Of a stretch of 64,000 bases of DNA, positions 8,758-18,216 are shown one piece after another (position 1 is the stretch's first letter; every line of letters starts with the position of its first letter). This stretch comes from Nannobrachium achirus (taxonomy: Eukaryota; Chordata; Actinopteri; Myctophiformes; Myctophidae). The DNA lies in assembly GCA_963921795.1 (NCBI GenBank), contig OY997649.1, positions 57,868,778 through 57,932,777 on the forward strand. The letters are read 5' to 3'. The translations under genes were made by a program, and so were the position numbers. A model generated the notes under the pieces. It ran no database searches. It worked only from the letters and a program-made list of their open reading frames with translations, and had not been told where the DNA came from.

Positions 8758-11700
8758 GATAGATAGATAGATAGATACCTTTATTATCCCAAGGGGGAAA
8801 TTCAGTTGTCCAGTAGTAGCACAGCAGTATACAGTTATTTACAAAGTTACAGAGACGTAAGAAAAAATAGATAAGAGGGAAAGAAACAAGAGAACAAAAA
8901 AAAGAGCAGTACAGTACCAATAAAGAGAAGGTGCATCAATAGAGGGGGCGAATAATATATAAGAATAATGTATAAGTATATATACATAAAGTGTCTTGCA
9001 AAAAAGACCATAGCAGTCAATGCTAGTTAGTGCAAACAAGTATCTCACTGTCATTGTTAAACAAAGCAAAAATACTCAGAAACTACCAACACAAACTAAT
9101 AGTGCAAAGTAAAAAAAAATCAGTGCGAAAAAAGAAGAAACTAGGAAGCGTGTCACCCCAAGACGCACATGAGCACTCTTCCTGGACGGTCCTTTTGGGT
9201 CAAAGTCAATACAGCAATAGTTCCTTAGAGGTCAATGTCAATACAGCAAAGGTTCCGTCAGTCTAAGTTAGGAAGGGAGACCTTTTCAAGCGTCCGTTAT
9301 GTGTCTCGTTGTACAGCTTAAGGGCAGCCGGTACAAAAGATTTTCCTAATCTCTCACATCTCCGTCCTGGGTAGGTAAAGCGGTCGTTTCCTCTCTTACT
9401 CCAGTAACTGGTGATCTCTAGATGGAGGGGGTGGGAGGAGTTCTCCAAGATGGAATCCAGCTTCCTCGCTGTGCGCACACTGGTTACTTCCTCCACCCCC
9501 TGCAGAGAGGACCCGACGACAGAGCCTGCTTTCTTCACCAGTCTGTTTAGGTTAAACGTGTCACCTGCTCTGTTGTTGCCACCCCAACATGTTATACCAA
9601 AAAAGAGGACACTTGCCATGACAGACTGATAGAACATCTGTAGCATCCTATTGCACACCCCAAACGATCTCAGTCTTCTCAGGAGGAACAGCCTGCTTTT
9701 CCCCTTGCTGTGAATCGCCTGTGCATTGTCCGACCAGTCCAGTGAACTATTCAGGTGTACTCCGAGGAATTTGTAGTTATCCACAAGCTCAACCACCTCA
9801 CCGTTAATGGTGCTTGGCACCGGGGGGACTCTCTTGGAGGTGCGGAAGTCCACCACCATCTCCTTGGTCTTGCTTGCGTTGAGCCTGAGATGGTTAGCCT
9901 CGCTCCATTGCACAAAGTCCCTAACCACACCATCGTGCTCAGCCGTGTTGTCACCCGAGATCTTGCTGACCACCACGGTATCATCTGAGAACTTCTGCAG
10001 ATGACAGGTCTTGGAATTGAAGAGGAAGTCCGATGTATAGAGAGTGAACAGGAAGGGTGAGAGCACAGTTCCTTGCGGGGCCCCCGTGTTGCTCACCAGC
10101 ACATCAGACCGACAGCTCTGCAGTCTCACAGACTGTGGCCTTTCTGAAAGGTAGTCTGTGATCCATGCCACAAAGCCCTTGTCCACTCCCATCAGCGTAA
10201 GCTTCTCCGCAAGCAGAGACGGTTGGATAGTGTTGAAAGCACTGGAGAAGTCAAAAAACATAATTCTGACTGTGCTGCCCAGATCTTCCAGATGGGTGAG
10301 AGCCTTATGGAGCATGAAGGTGATGGCGTCGTCAACCCCAATATCAGCCTGGTAGGCAAACTGAAGGGGGTCCAGGTGATCACTGACCGCCGGTCTCAGG
10401 AGGTTCAGAACCAGCCGTTCAAAGACCTTCATGACCTGTGATGTCAGGGCGACTGGTCTGTAATCATTGAGGACCGAGGGGCGGGTCTTCTTAGGCACCG
10501 GGACAATGCAGGAGGTCTTCCACAGCTGTGGTACCTTCCCCGTCTTCAGGGAGAGGTTGAAAAGATGCGTAAGGGGGACAGCGAGCTGCTCCGCGCAAGC
10601 CTTAAGCACCTTAGAGCTGATGTTGTCAGGTCCCGCCGCTTTCCTGGTGTTGACTTTTCCGAGTTGACGCCTCACTTGCTCGTTGGTGAGAATCAGGGTG
10701 GGTGGGGGGGGGGGAGGGGGAGATGGTGCAGGGGAAGAAAGAGGGCGGCAACCGAGGTCACCGTTTGGCCCAGCCGCTGTTTGTTGAACATGAACAGGAG
10801 CTCCGTCAAACCGATTGAAAAAACGGTTCATCTCGTTTGCCAGCTCCTCCGTGCCTGGCACAGTAGAGTTGGCAGAGCCATACCCTGTGATCTTCCTGAA
10901 ACCACCCCACACTTGTCTCGTATTGTTCTTCCTCAGAGAGTTCTCCAGCTTAGCTTTGTAGCTCCCTTTTGCCTGAGCCTTGACTGTTTTAAGCTCCTCC
11001 ACCACCACCCTCAAGCCCTCCCAGTCCCCTGCATGAAACAGATCTCTTTTCCTCTTAAGGAGGTGAATGATTTCTTTTGTCATCCACGGCTTGTTGTTAG
11101 AGAAGCAGCGAACCTTCTTGGTAGGAACACACACCTTCTCGCAGAATAGGATATAGTCAGTGATAACCTGACATAGGCTATCTACATCATCCCCATGTTC
11201 ACTGAAAAAAGATTCCCAGTCTGTCATTTCAAAATCAAATCTGAGTCTCTCCTCCACCTCCCCAGCCCAACACTGAACCTCCCTGATGAATGGAAGCACT
11301 CTCTTCACAACAGGAAGGTACGAGGGATCCAGTTTCACCATGAAGTGATCAGAGCCACACACAGGGGGTAGGGAGACGCAACTGTATGCGTTTCTAACAT
11401 TAGCATACAGGAGATCAAGAGTGTTCTCACCTCTTGTTTTGCAAGTGACAAACTGGGAGAAATCAGACAGGCCCCTAGCAACATTCACCTGGTTAAAGTC
11501 CCCGTTCAGCAGAATAAGGGAGCTAGGGTAGTGCGTTTGAAAACTGGCCACAGTTGAAAAAATAGTGTCCCGAGCTACCGCTGCATTGCCACAAGGTGGA
11601 CAGTACACGGTCAGCAGGACAACGCACGAGAATTCCCGTGGTAAATAAATTGGTCTCAAAACGACCCCCAGTAGTTCGATGTCTGGGTTACAAATCACTT

Positions 11701-12423
11701 TTTTCACTGTGGCGTGTTCTTCCCTGCACCAAGACTTGCTAAAATAAACAAGTAAACCTCCTGCTCTTTTCATTTTGCCATTATTTTTCACTATCTCTCG
11801 ATCTGCTCTTATCATACAAAAACCATCTACAGAGATAGAATTATCTGGACATGAACTGTTCAGCCAAGATTCTGTAAGACAGATAATGTTGGCATCTTTG
11901 TATTCACTCTGAGATAACATGAGAGTTACTAGTTCGTCTGCTTTATCACTATCCTGAACTGATCTAACATTCCCTAAGACAACGGAAGGGAGAAAGTGCT
12001 GTGCAGAAGAGGGGGGGAGGGGAGGGGAGCTAGAGGGGTTTTTGATCCTCCACAGGGCTCGCTTTTTGCCTTTGTGAGTTCCACTGCTCTTCCTCCTAGT
12101 AGTCTTCCTCCTACCTCCAGTCCTCAGGTAGGGAATAATGTCAATACTGGGCAAAGAGTATTGATCCTTGAGTGAGAGTAATTTCTCTCGACTGTACTGT
12201 AAGCGAGCGTCAGCGTCTCCTCCGTGCGCTGGCTGTAGTTGTCCGTATCCATGCGCCGTCTGTGTCCCGTGCGTCACGACGGTCCTATCCGTCCACAACG
12301 CCTCCGTCCACAACGCCTCGCTCCGCGGTTCCTTGTCTCCCGTGACAATGATCAAGTCCATGGTTCACCCGTGAACCGCAAGCGTGCACCGTGTGCCTCG
12401 TAACAGTCCAGTTCCACGTTTTT
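8758..12423 (-). mobile_element. Rex1/Babar-type LINE, near full length, about 3.67 kb
   Basis: The element runs 5' to 3' on the minus strand from about 12423. Its order is a short 5' leader of about 60 bp, one intact frame (12361-9263), a 3' UTR of about 0.5 kb, an AATAAA (complement at 8780-8785) and a tail of about five TATC units (8758-8777). Boundaries are set by comparison with the empty MITE site in the satellite spacer near 19680: there TTATCATGTA runs straight into TTACAACTAT, whereas here the LINE separates TACATGATAA (12424 on) from ATATAGTTGTA (ending 8757). No sizeable target duplication is visible, common in CR1/L2/Rex-related LINEs. Intact frame and tail suggest recent activity. 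Confidence 0.9.
9263..12361 (-). CDS. LINE polyprotein: AP-type endonuclease and reverse transcriptase, 1032 codons
   Basis: This single uninterrupted frame encodes the retrotransposition protein of a Rex1/Babar-lineage LINE. Residues 1-125 are a basic, poorly conserved N-terminus (GGRRKTTRRK at 82-91). The endonuclease spans about 126-345, with NVRS (131-134), LTESWL (162-167, catalytic Glu164), VYCPP (252-256), GDFN (287-290) and SDH (337-339). A proline-rich linker lies near 543-554. The reverse transcriptase spans about 565-870: FFDFSSAFN (702-710, Asp704), GAPQGTVLSP (760-769) and FSDD (791-794), the catalytic aspartate pair. FSDD instead of FADD is, to my knowledge, usual in this lineage. 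FLGVHL (865-870) marks the thumb boundary. The start ATG has A at -3 and G at +4. No missing key residue was seen. Confidence 0.93.
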   Translation of the reverse strand: MDLIIVTGDKEPRSEALWTEALWTDRTVVTHGTQTAHGYGQLQPAHGGDADARLQYSREKLLSLKDQYSLPSIDIIPYLRTGGRRKTTRRKSSGTHKGKKRALWRIKNPSSSPPLPPSSAQHFLPSVVLGNVRSVQDSDKADELVTLMLSQSEYKDANIICLTESWLNSSCPDNSISVDGFCMIRADREIVKNNGKMKRAGGLLVYFSKSWCREEHATVKKVICNPDIELLGVVLRPIYLPREFSCVVLLTVYCPPCGNAAVARDTIFSTVASFQTHYPSSLILLNGDFNQVNVARGLSDFSQFVTCKTRGENTLDLLYANVRNAYSCVSLPPVCGSDHFMVKLDPSYLPVVKRVLPFIREVQCWAGEVEERLRFDFEMTDWESFFSEHGDDVDSLCQVITDYILFCEKVCVPTKKVRCFSNNKPWMTKEIIHLLKRKRDLFHAGDWEGLRVVVEELKTVKAQAKGSYKAKLENSLRKNNTRQVWGGFRKITGYGSANSTVPGTEELANEMNRFFNRFDGAPVHVQQTAAGPNGDLGCRPLSSPAPSPPPPPPPTLILTNEQVRRQLGKVNTRKAAGPDNISSKVLKACAEQLAVPLTHLFNLSLKTGKVPQLWKTSCIVPVPKKTRPSVLNDYRPVALTSQVMKVFERLVLNLLRPAVSDHLDPLQFAYQADIGVDDAITFMLHKALTHLEDLGSTVRIMFFDFSSAFNTIQPSLLAEKLTLMGVDKGFVAWITDYLSERPQSVRLQSCRSDVLVSNTGAPQGTVLSPFLFTLYTSDFLFNSKTCHLQKFSDDTVVVSKISGDNTAEHDGVVRDFVQWSEANHLRLNASKTKEMVVDFRTSKRVPPVPSTINGEVVELVDNYKFLGVHLNSSLDWSDNAQAIHSKGKSRLFLLRRLRSFGVCNRMLQMFYQSVMASVLFFGITCWGGNNRAGDTFNLNRLVKKAGSVVGSSLQGVEEVTSVRTARKLDSILENSSHPLHLEITSYWSKRGNDRFTYPGRRCERLGKSFVPAALKLYNETHNGRLKRSPFLT

Positions 12424-12426
12424 TAC

Positions 12427-12605
12427 ATGATAATAGATTCTATTGTGTTATAACCACTATTATAATCTATTAAAGTGTATTATAATTATCATAGTAATAC
12501 ATTCATACTTTATAGTGTATTATAATCACAGTTATAATCCATTATAGTGTATTATAATTAGGATAGTTGTAATGCAAATTTATATTGTATTATAATCACA
12601 GTTAA
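12427..12605. repeat. AT-rich TTATAATACACTATAAT-type segment shared with the satellite spacer
   Basis: This inner part of the PIF-like MITE consists of repeated TATAATNNNNTATAAT-like strings (TGTATTATAAT, TATAATCCATTATAG). It is the near-exact inverse of the spacer segment at about 19490-19680 and of all ten other spacers, which ties this locus to the satellite. Confidence 0.8.
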
Positions 12606-12899
12606 AAGGGTCAATTTGTTTCTTACCGATAGGGGTACTTTTGTGTAATGGAAAAGGTAGATATTCTTATGTGGTGTGGTGTGGTGTGGTGTGGTGCTAA
12701 AGCTGCAGTCGAAAAAGGGCTTATGTGTTCGTCCACTCATGGAAAAAATAGAAATAATAAATAAATAAATGCATGCAAGTATTCAATCAATCAAAGTCAG
12801 CCAAGATGTCCACACATTAGAATGTGATGAAAATATGTCTTCAGATGAAGTGAACCAGAGCAAGTAACCCTGCCTGTCTGTCGTCCAAAGTCAAAAATC

Positions 12900-13030
12900 T
12901 TGAGAAAATCTTTGAAAACCCACAAAGGATTTTAAGTCATGATTTTCTGATAGTGCCCATCTTTTGGTATGTTGTGTAGCTCGCCGAGATGAACGTGTGG
13001 ATATGTAACACATTGCTGTTGGGACCCAAT
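12900..13030 (-). repeat. Dispersed inverted copy of part of the 333-bp tandem repeat
   Basis: On the minus strand this reads GGGTCCCAACAGCAATGTGT, then CCACACGTTCATCTCGGCGA, GCTACACAACATACCAAAAG and ATGGGCACTATC. That is the same order as one half of the 333-bp monomer (for example 15530-15625). It is diverged and lacks tandem partners. Confidence 0.75.
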
Positions 13031-13080
13031 TATTTGTTTAAAATGACCCAATATTGTAGTCAATATAACCCAACTTGGCT

Positions 13081-13126
13081 TAGAAAATAGTCGATCTACC
13101 ACCCAATTGTGATCGACTATTTTCTA
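13081..13126. repeat. 46-bp palindrome, related to the GATCTACAAG hairpin family
   Basis: Perfect 16-bp arms: TAGAAAATAGTCGATC and GATCGACTATTTTCTA. The outer arm matches the family (AAAATAGCCGATCTAC) with C replaced by T; the centre (TACCACCCAATTGT) differs from other copies. Confidence 0.75.
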
Positions 13127-13221
13127 AAATGGAACATTCTGCAAAATAAGTACTTTTTAAGTGTGTTAGTTACTTTAAGACTATGTTGATGCCACTACTT
13201 TCATACTTTTACTGAAGTAAA

Positions 13222-14000
13222 TATTTAACACTGTTACTGAACAAATACTCTATAGCAATGATTACTGTCATAATATAGAGCTGTTTAACACGTTACTGAA
13301 CAAACACTCTATAGCAATGATTACTGTCACAATATAGAGCTATTTAACACTGTTACTGAACAAACACTCTATAGCAATGATTACTGTCATAATATAGAGC
13401 TATTTACAGGGTTGTTAGGGTTACTTTTAAAAAGGAATCCCCTACAGTTACAAGTTACTTGCAAAGAAAATGTAGTCAGTAACGTAATCTGATTATCACA
13501 ATTTAAAAAGTAACTGCTAGTTACTTTCAGTTACTTTTGGATTACTTTTTAGCAAAACTCTATTTAATTAAATAAAACAAGTTTTACCATTGATAACTAG
13601 ACAAGAATATTGAGCCTATGAAATTAGGAAAAGGACAACAGAATTTTACTTAAACAAAGTGGCAGTACTTTACGTTGATTCGACTTGATTATTTTATTGT
13701 TTGGCGTTATAACTTATTTGTAAAATTGATGAGGGCAAGGGGAGAATGTAATCCAGCATGTAACCCCCATCATTCAGATCCGTTACTGTAATCCAGATTA
13801 CACATTTTAAAATGTAACCTGAGACTTTACAAGTTACCAGTTTTTTGTAATCTGATTACGTAATCCCGTTACATGTAATCCGTTACTTAACAACCCTGGC
13901 TATTTAACACTGTTACTGAACAAACACTCTATAGCAATGATTATTGTCACGATATAGAGCTATTTAACACTGTTACTGAACAAACACTCTATAGCAATGA
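13222..14000 (+). repeat. 60-bp minisatellite, about five copies, split by a hAT MITE
   Basis: The monomer reads TATTTAACACTGTTACTGAA, then CAAACACTCTATAGCAATGA and TTACTGTCATAATATAGAGC. About three copies lie at 13222-13406 and two at 13899-14000. Copies differ by only a few bases. The gap is the hAT element at 13407-13898. Confidence 0.85.
13407..13898. mobile_element. hAT MITE, 492 bp, with 8-bp target duplication
   Basis: Termini are CAGGGTTGTTAGGGTTAC at the left and GTTACTTAACAACCCTG at the right. The target duplication GCTATTTA is exact (13399-13406 and 13899-13906). The interior is full of GTAAT/ATTAC strings, as in the common fish hAT MITE whose ends read CAGGGTTGTTAAGTAACGGA. It interrupts a minisatellite monomer, which fixes the order of events. 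No transposase. Confidence 0.92.
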
Positions 14001-14005
14001 ACCTA

Positions 14006-14314
14006 CTTTATTTAAAACATATAGTATCCTCTATTAGAAAGAGAACACAAACAACGTTAAGACAACCTTAAAAAGACACTGGTATGGAACTCCTGGTTCA
14101 CTGGGACGGGGTTCAATTCCCTGCGGTGTCCTGCTGTCAGATAGTGATCTATCTGTGATGTTGTTTATCAAACTGTATCATCTATTATCTGTTATGAAAA
14201 CTATCATCTTTGTGTTAAGTCAGGCAGAGTTAGTGAATCCTATTTACTGACATCAACAGACACTGGTGTTAATGGTATCTCTTGTGGTCTTGTGGTCTTC
14301 TATCTGTTCTAGTT
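14006..14314. other. Intergenic DNA, no gene recognised
   Basis: A tRNA T-arm-like string GGGGTTCAATTCCCT occurs near 14107, but no matching box A or tRNA fold was found. It may be a decayed SINE piece. Confidence 0.35.
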
Positions 14315-17300
14315 CTATAGTCGTTTGTATTTTTGGGGGTTTTGAAGACAATCAGACAAAAATTAATTAAACTCATATCCACACGTTCGTCTTGGCGAGC
14401 TATACAACTTACTAATGGGCGCTTACCGATGGGCGCTTAAAACCTATTGGTTTCCGAGTTATCGCACTTTGAAAAATCTAGCAGTTGTTAGCATTAGCAT
14501 TTGTTAGCATTAGCATTTGTCGAAAAAAAGTAGGGTTCCAGGGGTCACACAGCAATGTGTCACACATACACACGTTCGTCTCGGCGAGCTATAAAACATA
14601 CCAAAAGAATGGCACTATCGGAAATTTTTGACTTAAAATCTATGTTTTGACGCCTTACTATATATAGTCTTATGTAATTTTGGGGGTTTTGAAGTCAATT
14701 TGAAAAAAATGAATACATTTCATATCCACGCGTTCGTCTCGAAGAGCTATACAACATACTAAAAGACGGACGCTTAAAACCTATTGGTTTCCGAGTTATC
14801 GCACTTTGAAAAATCTAGCAGTTGTTAGCATTAGCATTTGTCGAAAAAAAAGTAGGGTTCAAGTGGTCACACAGCAATGTGTCACACATCCACACGTTCG
14901 TCTCGACGAGCTATACAACATACCAAAAGATTGGCACTATCGGAAATTTTGGACTTAAAATCTGTTTTGACGCCTTACTAATAGTCTTATGTAATTTTGA
15001 GGGTTTTGAAGTCAATCTAAAAAAAATGAATACATTTCATATCCACGCGTTCGTCTCGAAGAGCTATACAACATACTAAAAGACGGGCGCTTAAAACCTA
15101 TTGGTTTCCGAGTTATCGCACTTTGAAAAATCTAGCAGTTGTTAGCATTAGCATTTGTTAGCATTAGCATTTGTCGAAAAAAAAGTAGGGTTCAAGTGGT
15201 CACACAGCAATGTGTCACACATCCACACGTTCGTCTCGACGAGCTATACAACATACCAAAAGATTGGCACTATCGGAAATTTTGGACTTAAAATCTGTTT
15301 TGACGCCTTACTAATAGTCTTATGTAATTTTGAGGGTTTTGAAGTCAATCTAAAAAAATGAATACATTTCATATCCACGCGTTCGTCTCGAAGAGCTATA
15401 CAACATACTAAAAGACGGGCGCTTAAAACCTATTGGTTTCCGAGTTATCGCACTTTGAAAAATCTAGCAGTTGTTAGCATTAGCATTTGTTAGCATTAGC
15501 ATTTGTTGAAAAAAAAGTAGGGTTCCAGGGGTCACACAGCAATGTGTCACACATACACACGTCCGTCTCGGCGAGCTATACAATATACCAAAAGATTGGC
15601 ACTATCGGAAATTTTGGACTTAAAATCTATGTTTTGACGCCTTACTATAGTCTTATGTAATTTTGGGGGTTTTGAAGTCAATCTGAAAAAAATTAATACA
15701 TTTCATATCCACGTGTTCGTCTCGAAGAGCTATACAACATACTAAAAGACGGGCGCTTAAAACCTATTGGTTTCCGAGTTATCGCACTTTGAAAAATCGA
15801 GCAGTTGTTAGCATTAGCATTTGTTAGCATTAGCATTTGTCGAAAAAAAGTAGGGTTCCAGGGGTCACACAGCAATGTGTCACACATACACACGTTCGTC
15901 TCGGCGAGCTATACAACATACCAAAATAATGGCACTATCGGAAATTTTGGACTTAAAATCTATGTTTTAACGCCTTACTATATTCTTATGTAATTTTGAG
16001 GGTTTTGAAGTCAATCTAAAAAAAATGTATACATTTCATATCCACGCGTTCGTCTCGAAGAGCTATACAACATACTAAAAGACGGGCGCTTAAAACCTAT
16101 TGGTTTCCGAGTTATCACACTTTTAAAAATCTAGCAGTTGTTAGCATTAGCATTTGTTAGCATTAGCATTTGTTAGCATTAGCATTTGTCGAAAAAAAGT
16201 AGGGTTCCAGGGGTCACACAGCAATGTGTCACACATACACACGTTCGTCTCGGCGAGCTATACAACATACCAAAAGAATGGCACTATCGGAAATTTTGGA
16301 CTTAAAATCTATGTTTTGACGCCTTACTATAGTCTTATGTAATTTTGGGGGTTTTGAAGTCAATTTGAAAAAAATGAATACATTTCATATCCACGCGTTC
16401 GTCTCGAAGAGCTATACAACATACTAAAAGACGGTCGCTTAAAACCTATTGGTTTCCGAGTTATCGCACTTTGAAAAATCTAGCAGTTGTTAGCATTAGC
16501 ATTTGTTAGCATTAGCATTTGTCGAAAAAAAGTAGGGTTCCAGGGTAGGGATGTCCCGATACCACTTTTTTGCTGACCGAGTACGAGTACAAGTACTTCA
16601 TTGTGAGTACTCGCCGATACCGAGTACCGATACGAGTACAATTAATAATACAAAACAATGTGTTGTCATCCTCACAAATCTTAAAATTAGGGATGTTCCT
16701 AGCGACTAATTTCACGTACACGACAATTTTGAAACCTATTGGGATAACCGAAAATTAATTGATGAATTTATTTTTTGACATTAACAAGCAGAAAATAGCC
16801 AAAATCTAGCACATTTCAATCTATTAGGCTAAACCTCATTTGAAAAAGATATCAAGAGTATATGAAAGCCCTTTAATAATGTTTATACTATTGGAATCTG
16901 CTCCAAAATAATTGATTACATCACCAGTGAAAGACGTAGTCTAAAACTAGGTCACCAATTAAGCGCACCAGCGCAGCTGGACTGACAGGACTCCTCTCGT
17001 TAAGCGACCTCTCATCTCGCTCATCTCTCATCACTGTTAGGCCTAGTTTAAACCATTATTTATGGCATTCGCAGCCAACTTATGACTGAGACTACTTTCT
17101 CCATGTTCTCAAAATCTCACCTCAAAATGGATTATTCTTCAGATGAGCGGATCACACTGATGCAACAGGCTCGAGCCGAGCTGCCGAGGTAATGAGTGAG
17201 TGATTCACATCCAGTCGCCTTTTTTGGATTTGATTTCTCCATCAAAGGCAAAGCACTCAGACAAACTTTGCATCGTAGCAAGTTTTAAGATTAATGAATG

Positions 17301-17418
17301 ATGAATGATGCTGCTAAATCACTCGATGTAGGCCTACTCATGTTGAAGCTGCAGAAAGACAGACAGACAGACAGCCTGCTGCCGCTGAATGCCAGCATTC
17401 TCTCCGTTCAGCGTGCAC

Positions 17419-17653
17419 CAAGGGTGTCGCACCAAATTCTGGGCCCTGGGTACAAGGATTCACTGCTGGCCCCCCATGAATGTTCTTCATGGGGTATTTA
17501 AAAAATAGCAGATCTGCAAGCTTGCAGTGCGGCACTGTGAGCTTGCATATCTGCTATTTTTCAATAGCAAAAGTATAAAATAATTAAGGCCCTGGCTTTC
17601 ACCTTGAGCCCCAGTAACCCAGTCCCACTTTTCTCCCCCTTGTGACGCCCCTG
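17419..17653. mobile_element. Probable nested short hAT-like element
   Basis: The left end CAAGGGTGTCGCACC and right end TTGTGACGCCCCTG are imperfect inverted termini of the CAGGGGCGTCAC type. No 8-bp target duplication is evident, so the call is tentative. It carries the palindrome at 17500-17562. Confidence 0.4.
17500..17562. repeat. 63-bp palindrome (GATCTACAAG hairpin family)
   Basis: Left arm AAAAAATAGCAGATCTGCAA; right arm GCTTGCATATCTGCTATTTT then TC. The arms are about 23 bp with a few mismatches around GCAGTGCGGCACTG. The downstream flank CAATAGCAAAAGTA resembles the flank of the copy at about 59250-59288 (CAATAGCTAAAGTA), so the repeat unit may extend past the hairpin. Confidence 0.75.
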
Positions 17654-17837
17654 TTCGGTATCGGCCGCTGCCGTCAGAAGTATCGGGCGAGTACGAGTAC
17701 AGCAAAATAGGGTTGTATCGGCGCGAGTACCGATACCGCGAGTACCGATACCGCATCCCTATTCCAGGGGTCACACAGCAATGTGTCACACATACACACG
17801 TTCGTCTCGGCGAGCTATACAACATACCAAAATAATG

Positions 17838-18216
17838 GGCTAGGGATAGGGTTAATAACTACTAATACCATGGAACTGGACCTGAGGGCTAGGGCTAGGG
17901 CTAGGGATAGGGTTAATAACTACTAATACCATGGAACTTGACCTGAGGGCTAGGGATAGGGATAGGGTTAGTGATGTTCCTGATTGGATGACCGCTCTAG
18001 GTTTAACCCCTTGAACCCCGACATCCATTATTCTGATGAACATTCACCATCAACTCTTCTGTCGAGTACAAAGGCCTTCCTAAATAGGCCTATCCAGTAT
18101 CCACGGCCATTCTGCTCACTAAGCCCATTTTCCACTGGCCCAACTCCACACCACTCCACACCACACCGCCCACTTGTGTCAGGTTTTCCACTAAGGACCT
18201 GGGTAGAGTGGATTTG
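17838..18216 (-). repeat. Inverted left edge of the satellite
   Basis: Here the monomers read in reverse (GGGATAGGGTTAATAACTAC, CATGGAACTGGACCTGAGGG). They run into the inverted end of a spacer (GTTAGTGATGTTCCTGATTG at 17967 on) and the inverted MITE end CCCATTTTCCACTGGCCC at 18122. At about 18211-18217 the sequence switches through a short filler, ATTTGC, to direct-orientation monomers. Confidence 0.9.

Larger units (their letters stand above)
8563..12720. mobile_element. PIF/Harbinger-like MITE (about 492 bp) split by a LINE
   Basis: The left end GCCCCTTTTCCACTGGCCCA (8563) and right end CGAAAAAGGGC (12720) are imperfect inverted termini flanked by TTA at 8560-8562 and 12721-12723, the target typical of PIF/Harbinger. 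Both inner parts have CACCACACC/GGTGTGGTG tracts. The element comprises 8563-8757 and 12424-12720; the LINE fills the gap. The same MITE, in opposite orientation, truncated and without LINE, makes up more than half of each satellite spacer (for example about 19475-19891), so the pre-insertion site can be read directly there. Confidence 0.8.
16546..17761. mobile_element. hAT-like non-autonomous element, 1216 bp, carrying nested repeats
   Basis: Termini are TAGGGATGTCCCGATACCA (16546) and GTACCGATACCGCATCCCTA (ending 17761), with repeated GAGTAC/GTACTC strings inside both ends. The target duplication TTCCAGGG is exact (16538-16545 and 17762-17769) and lies within a 333-bp monomer. The interior is a mosaic: a second TAGGGATGTTCC-type start near 16687, a CAGA tract (17357-17373), an element with GGGTGTCGC/GTGACGCCC ends at 17419-17653, and a palindrome at 17500-17562. 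No transposase frame is recognisable. Confidence 0.82.
14315..17837 (+). repeat. 333-bp tandem repeat array, about seven copies, split by a hAT-like element
   Basis: Successive copies of the start string TATGTAATTTTG lie at about 14671, 14988, 15321, 15654, 15987 and 16336, after a diverged first copy near 14325. Intervals are 317, 333, 333, 333 and 349 bp, differing by 16 because the internal 16-mer TTAGCATTAGCATTTG occurs one, two or three times. The monomer also contains two related sub-blocks, CACGCGTTCGTCTCGAAGAG and CACACGTTCGTCTCGGCGAG, each followed by CTATACAACATAC. The last monomer resumes at 17762 after the insertion and breaks off at about 17837 into the satellite. Frames of 62-85 codons here are repeat translations. 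Confidence 0.88.

Noticed and set aside
9411-11149. Several plus-strand frames of 60-194 codons
   Set aside because: They are antisense shadows of the LINE frame and have no independent domain similarity.
14095-14130. tRNA-like box B (GGGGTTCAATTCCCT)
   Set aside because: No matching box A, acceptor stem or SINE tail was found nearby.
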